DNA of 64,000 bases from Myxococcota bacterium (GTDB lineage: Bacteria; Myxococcota_A; UBA796), in contig JAQXDW010000074.1 in assembly GCA_029251165.1 (NCBI GenBank), forward strand, positions 62,001 to 126,000, in the 5' to 3' direction. A program made the position numbers and the translations under genes. The notes below the pieces were generated by a model that was not told the DNA's origin, made no database searches, and saw nothing but the letters and a program-made list of their open reading frames with translations. Positions 26,033-34,982 of the stretch are shown one piece after another; within the stretch, counting starts at the first letter, position 1; each line of letters starts with the position of its first letter.

Positions 26033-27343
26033 ATGGCCCGCGTTCACCTCGGTCCGCTGCAGCGGGCCATTGTTGTAGAGAACCCTTCTCTGGTGCTCGA
26101 CGAGCAGCTCTCTGCCGCTGGTGTCACCGTTACCCGTCTCTCTGAGACCCCGAGCACTTCTGCGCTGATTGATCACATCAACAAGACCGGGGCTCAGGCG
26201 ATCTTTAAGCGCTCTCGGGTGCCGGTCACCCGCGAACTCATTGAGGCCTGCCCCTCGCTTCTCGCCGTCCAGCTCTGCTGCATCGGAGACGACTCGGTCG
26301 ACAAGCAGGCCTGTGCTGATCACGGCATCATGGTGTTCAACGATCCGATCTCGAACGGCCGCAGCGTGGTCGAGATGGTCATCGCACATCTCCTGAGCCT
26401 CTCACGGCGCTTCTATGAGACCAACGACCGCACCCGGCACGGCGTCTGGGAAAAGAACAACCACCAGCGCTACGAGGTGAAGGGCAAGGTCCTCGGTGTG
26501 CTGGGACTGGGAAACATCGGGCGCAGCGTCGCTCGGGTCGCCAGCGCGCTTGGCATGACGGTCCAATTCTACGACACCCGTCAGGTCTCTCTTGAGCTTG
26601 GGCGTGAACTTGGTTGGACTGCCACAGAGTCTGTCGATGCGCTGTTCTCGACCTCCGACTACGTCACGGTTCACCTCTCTGCGCGAGACATCCACGGCAC
26701 CAGCAATGCTGCCCTGCTCTCACCGGAGACGCTGATGAAGCTTGGGAAGAGCCGGCCGGCAAACTCGCCGCGCATCTTCCTCAACCTCTCACGCGGCTTC
26801 CTGCACACCGCCGGCTCGCTCCGGGCAGCCGTGGAGTCCGGTCAGATTCGTCGTGCTGCGGTCGATGTCTACCCCGAGGAGCCGCGCGGCGGGAGCGCCT
26901 GGGTGAACCCCTACGCCGATCTGCCCCAGGTCGTCACCACCCCACACATTGGTGCCTCCACCCAGGAAGCCCAGCCGCGAATTGCACGCCGGGTCAGCCA
27001 GACCTTTGGGGAGTTCTCTACGCTTGGGGCCCTCCGGGACTGCGTGTTTGCTCCTCGCGTCGGCCTGAGCCTGCCCACCAGGCGTGACAGCGGGGTGGTG
27101 CTCGCGGTGGTCCACAGCACTGCGCGCGGGACCAAGCGCTCGATCGACAATGCCATCTTCGATGCCGGCGCCAGCAACCTCGCCAGCGCCCACCGGGACT
27201 TCGAAGACCTGGGGGTTGCCTATGATCTTGCGATGCTCGACAAGGGACTCACCGCAGACGAGATCCAGGCCATGATGGCTTCTGCCGCAGTCGTCACGGG
27301 CGATCCGGACGCCATTCGAAGTGTCCGACAGATCACCATCTGA
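26033..27343 (+). CDS. D-isomer-specific 2-hydroxyacid dehydrogenase, D-3-phosphoglycerate dehydrogenase-like
   Basis: 436 residues; GGAG 5 bases before ATG. The NAD-binding motif GLGNIG (158-163) follows the usual catalytic-domain N-terminus (FKRSRVPVTREL). The catalytic triad is R254 in NLSRGF, E283 in PEEP and H305 in PHIGAST. The C-terminal ~85 residues (SGVVLAVVHSTARGTKRSID onward) look like an ACT-type regulatory domain. Length and layout match the SerA group, which oxidises 3-phosphoglycerate in serine synthesis. No other ser gene is near, so related 2-hydroxyacids are possible. Expression as a single gene is suggested by the hairpin just downstream. Confidence 0.82.
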   Translation: MARVHLGPLQRAIVVENPSLVLDEQLSAAGVTVTRLSETPSTSALIDHINKTGAQAIFKRSRVPVTRELIEACPSLLAVQLCCIGDDSVDKQACADHGIMVFNDPISNGRSVVEMVIAHLLSLSRRFYETNDRTRHGVWEKNNHQRYEVKGKVLGVLGLGNIGRSVARVASALGMTVQFYDTRQVSLELGRELGWTATESVDALFSTSDYVTVHLSARDIHGTSNAALLSPETLMKLGKSRPANSPRIFLNLSRGFLHTAGSLRAAVESGQIRRAAVDVYPEEPRGGSAWVNPYADLPQVVTTPHIGASTQEAQPRIARRVSQTFGEFSTLGALRDCVFAPRVGLSLPTRRDSGVVLAVVHSTARGTKRSIDNAIFDAGASNLASAHRDFEDLGVAYDLAMLDKGLTADEIQAMMASAAVVTGDPDAIRSVRQITI

Positions 27344-27378
27344 CCTCACCGTCTGAGCTCCTGCACCTGAATTGAAGA

Positions 27379-27409
27379 AGCCCCGAGGATCACAACGATC
27401 CTCGGGGCT
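27379..27409. terminator. Bidirectional hairpin between convergent genes
   Basis: AGCCCCGAGGATC (27379-27391) and GATCCTCGGGGCT (27397-27409) form a perfect 13-bp stem with an ACAAC loop, lying between the convergent dehydrogenase and NYN genes. There is no T-tract, but strength and placement fit a terminator for both. Confidence 0.75.
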
Positions 27410-27434
27410 CTACGCGTCTGAGCGCGCGGCGGGC

Positions 27435-29189
27435 TCAGCCTTCGGTGGCTGCGCTCGGCTTGCGACGGGGGCGCTGAGAGCGACCACCGCTGCGACGGCG
27501 ACGAGACGACTGAGCGGCCCGCTTGCGAGGAGCGGGTGCCGGACTGCCGAGCAGAGCCTCTGCCTCCAGCATGCCATCGTTCTCGGGCGGAGACAGCCTC
27601 AGGCCAAGGGCCAAGACCACGTCGGGATCACCCGATGACCGGGAGTCTTCCTGATCCGAGCGACGACCGCGTCGGCGTCCGCTGCGTCGGCGACCACGCC
27701 GACGACCACCATCCTCTTCTGCTCCTTCCACGAGCGCACCCTCAGAAGGGGCGTCGTCTGGAGCTGCCTCGTCGTCTGCTGATGCGCTGTCGTCGTCTGG
27801 TGTGTCAGGGCTCTCGGGCCGCTGAGCCTCGGCATGGACCAGCCATGCACACAGCTCTCCCGCCTCACGGACATGCTCAGCATCTCCCCACAGCAGCATG
27901 GACAGCGACTCGGCGTCGGACAGCTCGTGGCCAGCCTTCATCAGCAGCCGGAGGTAGAACCGCCGAAGCTCCAGGAGCAGCTCGTCGGCGTCCTTGGAGA
28001 TGGTGAAGTGCGCAGAGTTGCTGCGGACGGGGCTGCCGTCAGAGTGCAGCAGCTCACCGGCAGCCTGGAGCGCGTTGATGACCGACGAGACGTAGCGCGC
28101 GGGCACATATGGGTCCGTCTTACGGCACCGCCGGGCGATATCACCGTGGACATACATCAGGGTGTTCCGCTTCTTTCGCGCCTGACGTTCCTGCACGTGA
28201 TCCACGAACTCGTGGACGACGACATGCCGCATAAAGTGGGTCAGCGGGTTGAAGCCGGCGGTGATGAGAACATCACGCAGCATCGCAGCAGGGCCAGGGA
28301 GGGCCGGTAGACCGGGCTCGTCGGCTTCTGGTGAGAGGGGCTTGGCGGGCTCGTCAGGGAGCTCTACCCGGTAACCACCAGCCTTGTCGTCGCGGGAGAG
28401 GACGAGGAGTCCTTTGTCTCGCGCGCTCTCAAGGAAGCGGGTGAAGCCGGTGAAGTTGTAGTCGCTCTCGTCGAAGGTCGGCTCCTTGCGCTGCAGAGAC
28501 TGCTTCACCAGTCCGGCGAGCAGCGGCCCGGAGGCTTCTTTCTGCAGACCCTCCACCGTCTCCACAAGCAGCGCGAACGCGTCGTACTTGGTCAGCGCAG
28601 GGCTGCCGCTGGAGTCGTGGGGGCTTGAGGGCTCCTCAGCCGGGGGCTGATGGCGAGGTGGACGGCGATGGGACTGATCGGTTCCGGGGCGCTCGTGACG
28701 TGAGGGCGGGGAGTCGTCGATCTGACCACGCTTGATGTTGCGGTAGAAGATGAACTCGTCGCAGGAATCGATCAGCAGCCGGCTCGTAGAGCCTCGGGTA
28801 CCGATGCCAATGACCCGCCGGTTGAGCTCCTTGAGCCGCATGACCAGGGGGGTGAAGTCACTGTCTCCAGAGAGCAGGACAAAGGTGTCGATGTAGTCGC
28901 GGGTGAACGCCAGCTCCATCGCATCGACGACCAGGGCGATGTCCGCCCGGTTCTTGTCCTGTCCGCGGAAGCTGGTCAGCTCCATCATCTGCACGCCCTG
29001 CTGGAGCAGGCCCTGCTTGAATTTGGCGAATCGGCCCCAGTCTCCGTATGCACGGGTCACCAGGATGCGTCCCTTGTCTTTCAGGCGGCGCATCACAGGG
29101 CGGATGTCAAAGCGACCGAGCCCTTCTTTTTCTGTTCCTGCTGCGACGTTCTCAAAGTCAATGAGCACGCACAGATTCTGCTCAGGCAT
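27435..29189 (-). CDS. NYN-domain RNase-like protein with OST-HTH/LOTUS domain
   Basis: 584 residues; AAGGA 6 bases before ATG. Residues 5-145 are a NYN (PIN-like, LabA/DUF88) domain with acidic active-site residues in VLIDFENV, NRADIALVVDAMEL and LLSGDSDFTPL. After a Pro/Arg/His-rich linker, about 195-275 is an OST-HTH/LOTUS domain (YDAFALLVETVEGLQKE, then YNFTGFTRFLESARDKGLLVL). A further helical region (about 300-440) is followed by an acidic then strongly basic Arg/Gly/Ser tail (about 470-584), like RNA-binding tails. Inferred: RNA-binding or RNA-cleaving protein. Divergent from the MoxR/VWA pair. Confidence 0.85.
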   Translation of the reverse strand: MPEQNLCVLIDFENVAAGTEKEGLGRFDIRPVMRRLKDKGRILVTRAYGDWGRFAKFKQGLLQQGVQMMELTSFRGQDKNRADIALVVDAMELAFTRDYIDTFVLLSGDSDFTPLVMRLKELNRRVIGIGTRGSTSRLLIDSCDEFIFYRNIKRGQIDDSPPSRHERPGTDQSHRRPPRHQPPAEEPSSPHDSSGSPALTKYDAFALLVETVEGLQKEASGPLLAGLVKQSLQRKEPTFDESDYNFTGFTRFLESARDKGLLVLSRDDKAGGYRVELPDEPAKPLSPEADEPGLPALPGPAAMLRDVLITAGFNPLTHFMRHVVVHEFVDHVQERQARKKRNTLMYVHGDIARRCRKTDPYVPARYVSSVINALQAAGELLHSDGSPVRSNSAHFTISKDADELLLELRRFYLRLLMKAGHELSDAESLSMLLWGDAEHVREAGELCAWLVHAEAQRPESPDTPDDDSASADDEAAPDDAPSEGALVEGAEEDGGRRRGRRRSGRRRGRRSDQEDSRSSGDPDVVLALGLRLSPPENDGMLEAEALLGSPAPAPRKRAAQSSRRRRSGGRSQRPRRKPSAATEG

Positions 29190-29294
29190 ACAAATCCTTG
29201 ATTTGTGGACGACGGTCGGTATCCCTTCCTCAGCGGCTTCTCAAACAGTTACCTGAATGCACGGCCAAACTGTGACGCATGTAAGGGGTGAAGA

Positions 29295-30125
29295 ATGAGC
29301 AGTTTCTCTCGATTTAAGGGTGCAGAGAAGTACATCGCGGATGATGGCCTGATGGCCGATGTCAACGCTGCGATAGCGCTCAAGCGACCGCTGCTGGTCC
29401 GTGGAGAGCCCGGAACCGGAAAGACCTCACTCGCCCATGCCATCGCAGAGAGCCTCGATATGCCACTGATGACCTGGCACATCAAGTCCAGCACGTCTGC
29501 GAAGGAGGGGCTGTATGAGTATGACGTCGTGCAGCGCCTCAATGACTCACGGTTCGGCGACGGAGCGGTCTCCGACATCAGCGGCTACATCAAGCTCGGG
29601 GTCATGGGGCGCGCGTTCTCTGCTGAAGAGCCGGTCATCTTGCTCATCGATGAGATCGACAAGGCGGATGTCGAATTTCCCAACGACCTCCTTCGTGAGC
29701 TCGATGAGATGGCGTTCTACATTCCGGAGATCGATAAGACGATCAAGGCTGTGCAGCGCCCGATAACGATCATTACCTCCAACGCTGAGAAGGAACTCCC
29801 GGATGCCTTCCTGCGTCGGTGCGTGTTTCACTACATCAAGTTCCCCGAGCCGGATCGAATTCGTCGAATCGTCGACGCCCACCTTCCCGGACTCGACATC
29901 GAGCTGATTGAGGCGGGCATCGCTCGGTTCTACGGACTGCGAAAGGTCAACGGGCTGCGCAAGAAGCCATCGACCTCCGAGCTGCTCGACTGGCTGCTCG
30001 TGCTTGCGCGTGCAGGCGCCAACCCCGACGACATCGCCAACCGCATGCCTTACCTCGGAACGCTCATCAAGCAGGAGCGCGATCTCGAGCTGCTCTCCAA
30101 GAAGCGGTGGGGAGGAATCCGATAG
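29295..30125 (+). CDS. MoxR-family AAA+ ATPase
   Basis: 276 residues; AAGGGG upstream of the ATG. Walker A GEPGTGKTS (37-45), Walker B LLIDEIDKAD, sensor-1 TSNAEKELPDAF and the arginine-finger region FLRRC follow the MoxR/RavA-like AAA+ order. MoxR proteins act as chaperone-like motors for metal or complex assembly together with a VWA protein. Here the VWA gene starts on the very next base after the TAG stop, so the pair is one functional unit. The target is not visible. Confidence 0.88.
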   Translation: MSSFSRFKGAEKYIADDGLMADVNAAIALKRPLLVRGEPGTGKTSLAHAIAESLDMPLMTWHIKSSTSAKEGLYEYDVVQRLNDSRFGDGAVSDISGYIKLGVMGRAFSAEEPVILLIDEIDKADVEFPNDLLRELDEMAFYIPEIDKTIKAVQRPITIITSNAEKELPDAFLRRCVFHYIKFPEPDRIRRIVDAHLPGLDIELIEAGIARFYGLRKVNGLRKKPSTSELLDWLLVLARAGANPDDIANRMPYLGTLIKQERDLELLSKKRWGGIR

Positions 30126-31295
30126 ATGTTCCAGCTCCTCTTCATCAACCTCCGCAGCCAGGGGGTGAAGGTCGGACTGGGGGAGTGGCTGGCGTTCCTG
30201 GAGGGACTCCAGATGGGCCTGGTCGTCGACATGGAGAGCCTCTATGGCTTCGGTCGGGCCATGCTCTGCACCACCGAGGCTCAGTTTGACGCATGGGATG
30301 TCGCGTTCCAGGCAACCTTCGCCGGAGTCGAGCTGCCGCCGGAGATCTCAAAGGCGATGTCTCAGTGGCTGGCGAATGCCGAGGAGATGCTTGGTCCGAA
30401 GGTGCCCGTAGACATGACCCCCGAGGAGCTCCTCGAAGAATTCCGAAAGCGCCTCGCGGAGCAGAAGGAGCGCCACGACGGCGGCAACCGCTGGATCGGC
30501 ACCAACGGCCGCTCTCCGTTCGGCAATTCCGGTCAGTCCCAGGGCGGCATTCGAGTTGGCGGAAAGGGCGGCGGTCGCAGCGCAATGCAGGTCGCTGGAG
30601 ACCGCGTCTGGGCCAATTATCGGGTCGACACCGCCCTCCAGATCCGTGACTTCCAGCTCGCCCTGCGCTTGCTCCGCAACCTCGTCCGCGAGGGCCGGAT
30701 GGAGCTGTCTCTGGACGGCACCATCGATCGCACTGCAAAGAACGCCGGCGAGATCGAGCTGGACTGGCAGCGAGAGCGCACCAACCGCATCCACCTGGTC
30801 CTCATCATGGACACCGGTGGCTCGATGGACCCACACTCTCGGATGGTCGAGCGGCTGCTCAGCGCGGCCAGCGAGATGAAGGGCTTCAAGAGCTTCTCCT
30901 CCTGGCAGTTCCACAACGCCCCCTATGGGTGGCTGTACAAGGACTACGCGACCTACGAGCGCAAGTCGATCCCCGAGGTCCTCAAGGACTTCACTCCCCA
31001 GCACCGCATCATCTGGGTCGGCGATGCCTCGATGGCACCCTGGGAGCTCTTCTCTGCTTTCCGTGGGGGCTCCGCTTACGATCAGGATCCAGCACACACC
31101 GGCATGAACGGCCTGGACTGGGTGCAGCTGATCGCACGGCGCTGCCCTGCCACGGTGTGGCTCAACCCCGATCCGCCCCGGTACTGGGATCATCCAACCG
31201 TCAGCGCGATCGGTGCGGTCGTCCCGATGTTTCCGCTGACCCTCGGTGGACTTCGGGATGCCATCAAGCGCCTCAAGCAGCCCCGGGTGGTCTGA
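30126..31295 (+). CDS. VWA-domain protein (CoxE-like), MoxR partner
   Basis: 389 residues. Helical N-terminal half (about 1-115), a Gly/Ser-rich linker (about 118-155: NRWIGTNGRSPFGNSGQ) and a C-terminal von Willebrand A domain from about 220. The MIDAS motif is DTGGSMDP (229-236), and its Asp-x-Gly-x-Ser is intact. The GGAGG of the ribosome site sits inside the end of the MoxR gene. The MoxR/VWA pairing is widespread; proposed jobs include cofactor insertion and complex remodelling. Confidence 0.85.
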   Translation: MFQLLFINLRSQGVKVGLGEWLAFLEGLQMGLVVDMESLYGFGRAMLCTTEAQFDAWDVAFQATFAGVELPPEISKAMSQWLANAEEMLGPKVPVDMTPEELLEEFRKRLAEQKERHDGGNRWIGTNGRSPFGNSGQSQGGIRVGGKGGGRSAMQVAGDRVWANYRVDTALQIRDFQLALRLLRNLVREGRMELSLDGTIDRTAKNAGEIELDWQRERTNRIHLVLIMDTGGSMDPHSRMVERLLSAASEMKGFKSFSSWQFHNAPYGWLYKDYATYERKSIPEVLKDFTPQHRIIWVGDASMAPWELFSAFRGGSAYDQDPAHTGMNGLDWVQLIARRCPATVWLNPDPPRYWDHPTVSAIGAVVPMFPLTLGGLRDAIKRLKQPRVV

Positions 31296-31425
31296 GGCTG
31301 TGCCGCCGGCGTGGTCTCGACGGACCGCTCCAGGCACCCCTGGAATTGTCCCGAGAATGCGACGGGAATCCCCCCGGTTATGACGGGGAAGATTGCTTGA
31401 GTTGATCGAGACAAGGACTGCAACA

Positions 31426-31456
31426 TTCAGGCCGCCACGTTACCGGCTGGCCTGAA
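31426..31456 (+). promoter_or_regulatory. Hairpin in the leader of the SDR gene
   Basis: TTCAGGCC-GCC pairs with GGC-(T)-GGCCTGAA, an 11-bp stem with one bulged base and an 8-base loop, ending 20 bases before the ATG of the SDR gene. It could end the MoxR/VWA transcript or act on SDR expression. The rest of the 181-base gap shows no clear promoter boxes. Confidence 0.4.
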
Positions 31457-31476
31457 CAACGACCTGCGAGAAGACC

Positions 31477-32241
31477 ATGAACATCAGTGGAAACCGGTTC
31501 CTCATCACCGGCGGTGCCAGCGGAATGGGCCGTCACTTTACCCTCTCTCTCGCCCGTGATGGCGCAGATGTCGCCTTCTGCGACCTCAACGAAGAGGCCA
31601 TCGCAGAGGTCGTCGCTGAGGGCGCCAAGCTGCCCGGCAAGGTCGTCGGCTTCAAGGCCAACGTCGCGGTCGAGGAGGAGGTCGTCAAGCTCATCACCGA
31701 TGCTGCTGAGGCCCTCGGAGGTCTCGACGGAATCGTGAACAACGCCGGCATCATCCGGGACGGCATGCTCGCCAAGAAGGACCGCCGCACTGGCGAGATC
31801 AAGAAGCTCTCCCTGAGCAAGTGGCAGGCTGTCATCGACGTCAACCTGACCGGCGTCTTTCTCTGCGCCCGTGAGTTCGCTGCATACGCCATCGAGAACG
31901 GCACCAAGGGCGTCATCGTCAGCATCTCTTCCATCTCTCGCCACGGCAACATGGGGCAGAGCAACTACTCCGCCGCGAAGTCTGCCATCGTCGCGCTGAC
32001 CAAGCTCTGGGGCGGCGAGCTGGCGCGCTACGGCATCCGCACCGGTGCCCTGGCTCCCGGCTTCACCAACACCCCGATCCTCCAGGGCATGCGTCCGGAG
32101 GTCCTCGAGAAGATGGTCATCCCCGTCCCGCTGCGTCGCATCGGCGAGCCGGAGGAGATGTACATGACCGTCAAGTTCATCATCGAGAACGACTACTTCA
32201 CCGGTCGCACCATTGATGTCGACGGTGGCCTGGTCATCTGA
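31477..32241 (+). CDS. SDR-family oxidoreductase (FabG-like)
   Basis: 254 residues. NAD(P) motif TGGASGMG (11-18), NNAG (88-91) and catalytic Ser near 151-154, Tyr164 and Lys168 (SNYSAAK) define a classical short-chain dehydrogenase of 3-oxoacyl-ACP-reductase type. It ends DVDGGLVI as FabG-like enzymes do. No acyl-carrier or fatty-acid genes are near, so the substrate may be another alcohol/ketone. A GAGAAG ribosome site precedes the ATG. A hairpin terminator follows the stop. Confidence 0.9.
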   Translation: MNISGNRFLITGGASGMGRHFTLSLARDGADVAFCDLNEEAIAEVVAEGAKLPGKVVGFKANVAVEEEVVKLITDAAEALGGLDGIVNNAGIIRDGMLAKKDRRTGEIKKLSLSKWQAVIDVNLTGVFLCAREFAAYAIENGTKGVIVSISSISRHGNMGQSNYSAAKSAIVALTKLWGGELARYGIRTGALAPGFTNTPILQGMRPEVLEKMVIPVPLRRIGEPEEMYMTVKFIIENDYFTGRTIDVDGGLVI

Positions 32242-32258
32242 CCCCGGCTGTTCTGTTC

Positions 32259-32288
32259 AGAGGGCCCCGGCAGTGTCCGGGGCTCTCT
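32259..32288. terminator. Hairpin between convergent genes
   Basis: AGAGGGCCCCGG (32259-32270) and CCGGGGCTCTCT (32277-32288) form a 12-bp stem with one mismatch and a CAGTGT loop, between the SDR gene and the convergent lipoprotein gene. There is no long T-run. Placement supports a bidirectional terminator. Confidence 0.7.
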
Positions 32289-32298
32289 TGTGTCTGGG

Positions 32299-33015
32299 CT
32301 ACTCCCAGCCGCAGCCTGTGCTCCACATCTCGTCACCGTTGCTCGCGGCATACTCCTCCAGCCACGTCTCCTGCCAGTCGTTGGCTCGGTACAGGAAGTC
32401 AGCGAGGACGGCGTCTTCTTCGGCGGCGGAGAGCATTGCCTCGCCGTCGAGATCGATGAGGCCGTCGGGCTGACCGAGCCCGGGGACGCGCGTCGAGAGG
32501 CGATCAGCCTCGCCCTCTGCCCAGCGGTCGGACAGGTCTGCCATCGGCAGCAGCGCGGGCTGATCGGACCAGGCCTCGATGAAGGTGATCTCGCCGTCAT
32601 CGTTGAAGGTGAACTCTTCGTAGATCGGGCAGGACTTGCCGTCGTGATCGTCGTAGTAAAAGACGACGTAGCATCGCCCGAACGGCTGCTCATCGAACGC
32701 GAGGCACTCCCGCTCTGGGACCACCGAGGGGTACAGCTGCAGCAGGGTGTCGGTCGCGGTGATGTTCTCCAGGCCAAACGCGGTCAGCTTCAGCCACGGC
32801 GACCACTCCCACCGGGCGACCAGCTCCGAGTACGCCGGCGGAACCTCCAGATCGACGGTGTAGTCCATGGTGTCGAAGTACATGCTGGACTGCTCGATGT
32901 AGTAGTCCTCGCTCTGTGTCGGAGACAGGCAGGTGGACTGCGCGCTGTCGCTGTCGCAGTCAGAGAGCTCGGGAGCGGTGCAGCCGAGAAGCAGAACAGA
33001 GAAGATGGTCATCAT
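32299..33015 (-). CDS. Acidic lipoprotein of unknown function
   Basis: 238 residues. Signal peptide with lipobox LLGC (Cys12), then a D/S-rich stretch and a beta-rich body containing WEWSPWLKLTAFGLENITATD and an FYYDDHDG segment. Near residue 190 is a calcium-type loop (LIDLDGEAMLS), resembling an EF-hand or dockerin-like turn. Several cysteines may form disulfides. No family recognised. It lies 30 bases downstream of the phosphatase-superfamily gene on the same strand and is likely cotranscribed with it. Confidence 0.65.
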   Translation of the reverse strand: MMTIFSVLLLGCTAPELSDCDSDSAQSTCLSPTQSEDYYIEQSSMYFDTMDYTVDLEVPPAYSELVARWEWSPWLKLTAFGLENITATDTLLQLYPSVVPERECLAFDEQPFGRCYVVFYYDDHDGKSCPIYEEFTFNDDGEITFIEAWSDQPALLPMADLSDRWAEGEADRLSTRVPGLGQPDGLIDLDGEAMLSAAEEDAVLADFLYRANDWQETWLEEYAASNGDEMWSTGCGWE

Positions 33016-33045
33016 CAGGACCTCGCTGAAGCCAATATATCGCAG

Positions 33046-34884
33046 TCAGGGAGCACGGTGACGCATCCAGACGCCATGATCCAGCGCGCTCACCCAGACG
33101 TGTTCTCCGTCCAGGGTGAGGGAGTCAACGGTGACATGTCCGGTGTCGGTGCAGGCACCGTCTCGACAGACCGCGACGGTGCCGCGTGCCGTGTGCTCAG
33201 CCCACACCAGCACACCCTGCTCCGTCCACATCGGAGGGAGGTGCGGGTAGACCGACGTGGTGCTGACGACGTCGAGCGCCTCGAAGCCGTCAGCGTCGAG
33301 GCGGGTGGTCACCACGCTCACGCCGCCGCCGTCCATCCAGGCGAGCGCGGCGAGCTGTGGGGAGTGGCGGTCGTGGAGCGTGGGGTGCTCCAAGCGGACG
33401 GCCCCGGAGGCGGTGAGGGGACCGAGCGGATGCCAGTCGTCACCCTGAACGACCCAGACGCCCAGCGCCCGAGAGTCTCGACCGGAAGACTCATCGGTGC
33501 TGTAGCCAACCGCGACCAGCACAGCATCGCCCTGGAGCAAGAGCGCAGGGTGAAGGGGGTAGGACAGCTCGGGGCCGAGATGGGTCTGCAAGACCGCTCC
33601 GTCCCACACCGAGAGGCGAGGACGCACGCCAGCCGCTCCGGTCACGCCGTCGGGGTTGGTGGTGTCGAGCAGCCAGCGGCGCCGGCGGTCGTCGAGATCC
33701 GTCGCTGGCTGCCAGAATGCGGAGCCAGCGTCGATTCCGAGCGGTGTGCGGTCGGTGCCGTGCTCGCAGCGCGCGCGCCAGGGAGACGCGCCATCCAGCG
33801 CCGCGGTGATGTGCAGCTCTCGCCAGCAGAGCAGCTCGCCATCGAGCACCGGCGCCTCGGCGTGAAGGGCAGCGGGATCGGAGCGGAGGATGCCGTCCAG
33901 CCAGATGCCGTCGTCTGCCCATGCCTGCCGCCCGTCGCTCGCGGAGAGCTGTCGAGGGCCGGTCGGGAGGTCGTCTGCGAGCAGCGCCTGGATGGGGACA
34001 CCTTCCGCGAGGGGCAGCTCGGTCTGCAGCAGCCCAGCCAGCGTGACGGTGAGATCGGAGAGGGTGACTGGGGTGTCGTCTAAACCGGGAGTGAGCTCGG
34101 GGCCGAGGACCATCAGCGGGATCTCTCGGCAGCCGTTGCACTGATCGCCGTGGTTGTCCCAGCCATCGACGCGGTGACGTCCGTGATCGGACAGGACGAC
34201 GAGCCAGGTGTGACCGGCGTAGGGTGGGGTGGACTGGATGAAGTCCCAGAGCCTCACGAGGGCATCATCAACGGCTGCGATTGCCGCTGGGTAGTCACCG
34301 CCGGCATGGGCGATGAGGTCGATCTGGTGGAGGTTGGTCAGCAGGAGGTGGGTGTCGCGCTGGGCGAGGGTGAGCTGGACCTGATCGAGCAGCGCAGCAT
34401 CCTCCATCAGCACCCCGCCCGGCGCGAGCATGCTGTAGGTCGGCCGGGCGTGGGTGCTCGCGCTGGGGTACCGGCTCGACAGCGCCTCCTCGATCAGCAC
34501 CGTGTTGACCAGCACCGTGAGCTGCTCGCTGGAGAGGTCGCGGCTGCCCTGGAGGGCCTCGAACAGGGTCGGTGTGTTGCTGCGCCAGGCGCCGAGCGTG
34601 CCGGGCGGGAAGGTCGCGAGCGGCTGACGGTGGCCTGAGAGCAGCTCGACGTGAGACTCTGTGGTGACCGGGACGCCGGTGTTGAGCGCTCCGGTCAGCA
34701 GCAGCCCCTCCGCGGCGACCAGCGCAGTCAGCTCGGGGAGTAAGATCTCGGGAGCCTCCAGCGAGGCATCGGTCTCTTGGACGGTCTCATCTACTCGGGC
34801 ACCGTCGAGCACCACGATCACGGCGCGTGAGACATCCTCGAGCGGTGCTGTCGGAGACGGGCAGCCGAACGCAAGGAGGAGCAT
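33046..34884 (-). CDS. Alkaline-phosphatase-superfamily (sulfatase/phosphodiesterase-like) lipoprotein
   Basis: 612 residues from the ATG at 34884, whose product begins with a signal peptide and lipobox LAFGC (Cys8). A longer frame to 34929 is less likely. Residues about 20-330 carry the superfamily metal-site order: VVLDGARVDE (first Asp), TTESHVEL (candidate Thr nucleophile), HQIDLIAHAGGDY (Asp and His) and LSDHGRH (Asp-His). The C-terminal half is a beta-propeller-like region with repeated Trp/Asp-rich strands. Probably hydrolyses a phospho- or sulfo-ester outside the cytoplasm. Confidence 0.78.
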   Translation of the reverse strand: MLLLAFGCPSPTAPLEDVSRAVIVVLDGARVDETVQETDASLEAPEILLPELTALVAAEGLLLTGALNTGVPVTTESHVELLSGHRQPLATFPPGTLGAWRSNTPTLFEALQGSRDLSSEQLTVLVNTVLIEEALSSRYPSASTHARPTYSMLAPGGVLMEDAALLDQVQLTLAQRDTHLLLTNLHQIDLIAHAGGDYPAAIAAVDDALVRLWDFIQSTPPYAGHTWLVVLSDHGRHRVDGWDNHGDQCNGCREIPLMVLGPELTPGLDDTPVTLSDLTVTLAGLLQTELPLAEGVPIQALLADDLPTGPRQLSASDGRQAWADDGIWLDGILRSDPAALHAEAPVLDGELLCWRELHITAALDGASPWRARCEHGTDRTPLGIDAGSAFWQPATDLDDRRRRWLLDTTNPDGVTGAAGVRPRLSVWDGAVLQTHLGPELSYPLHPALLLQGDAVLVAVGYSTDESSGRDSRALGVWVVQGDDWHPLGPLTASGAVRLEHPTLHDRHSPQLAALAWMDGGGVSVVTTRLDADGFEALDVVSTTSVYPHLPPMWTEQGVLVWAEHTARGTVAVCRDGACTDTGHVTVDSLTLDGEHVWVSALDHGVWMRHRAP

Positions 34885-34982
34885 GGCCCTACTGTAGCGG
34901 GATCGTGAGAGGCGCACGATCCCGCACAATGACCTTCACGAGCGGCGCGAGGGGGCGCCGAGCTTGCCGGAGGACGTTGGTC

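Noticed and set aside
29245..29273. ACAGTT and AACTGT inverted arms between the NYN and MoxR genes
   Set aside because: Arms of 6 bases 23 apart are weak and without a nearby regulator; not enough to call an operator.
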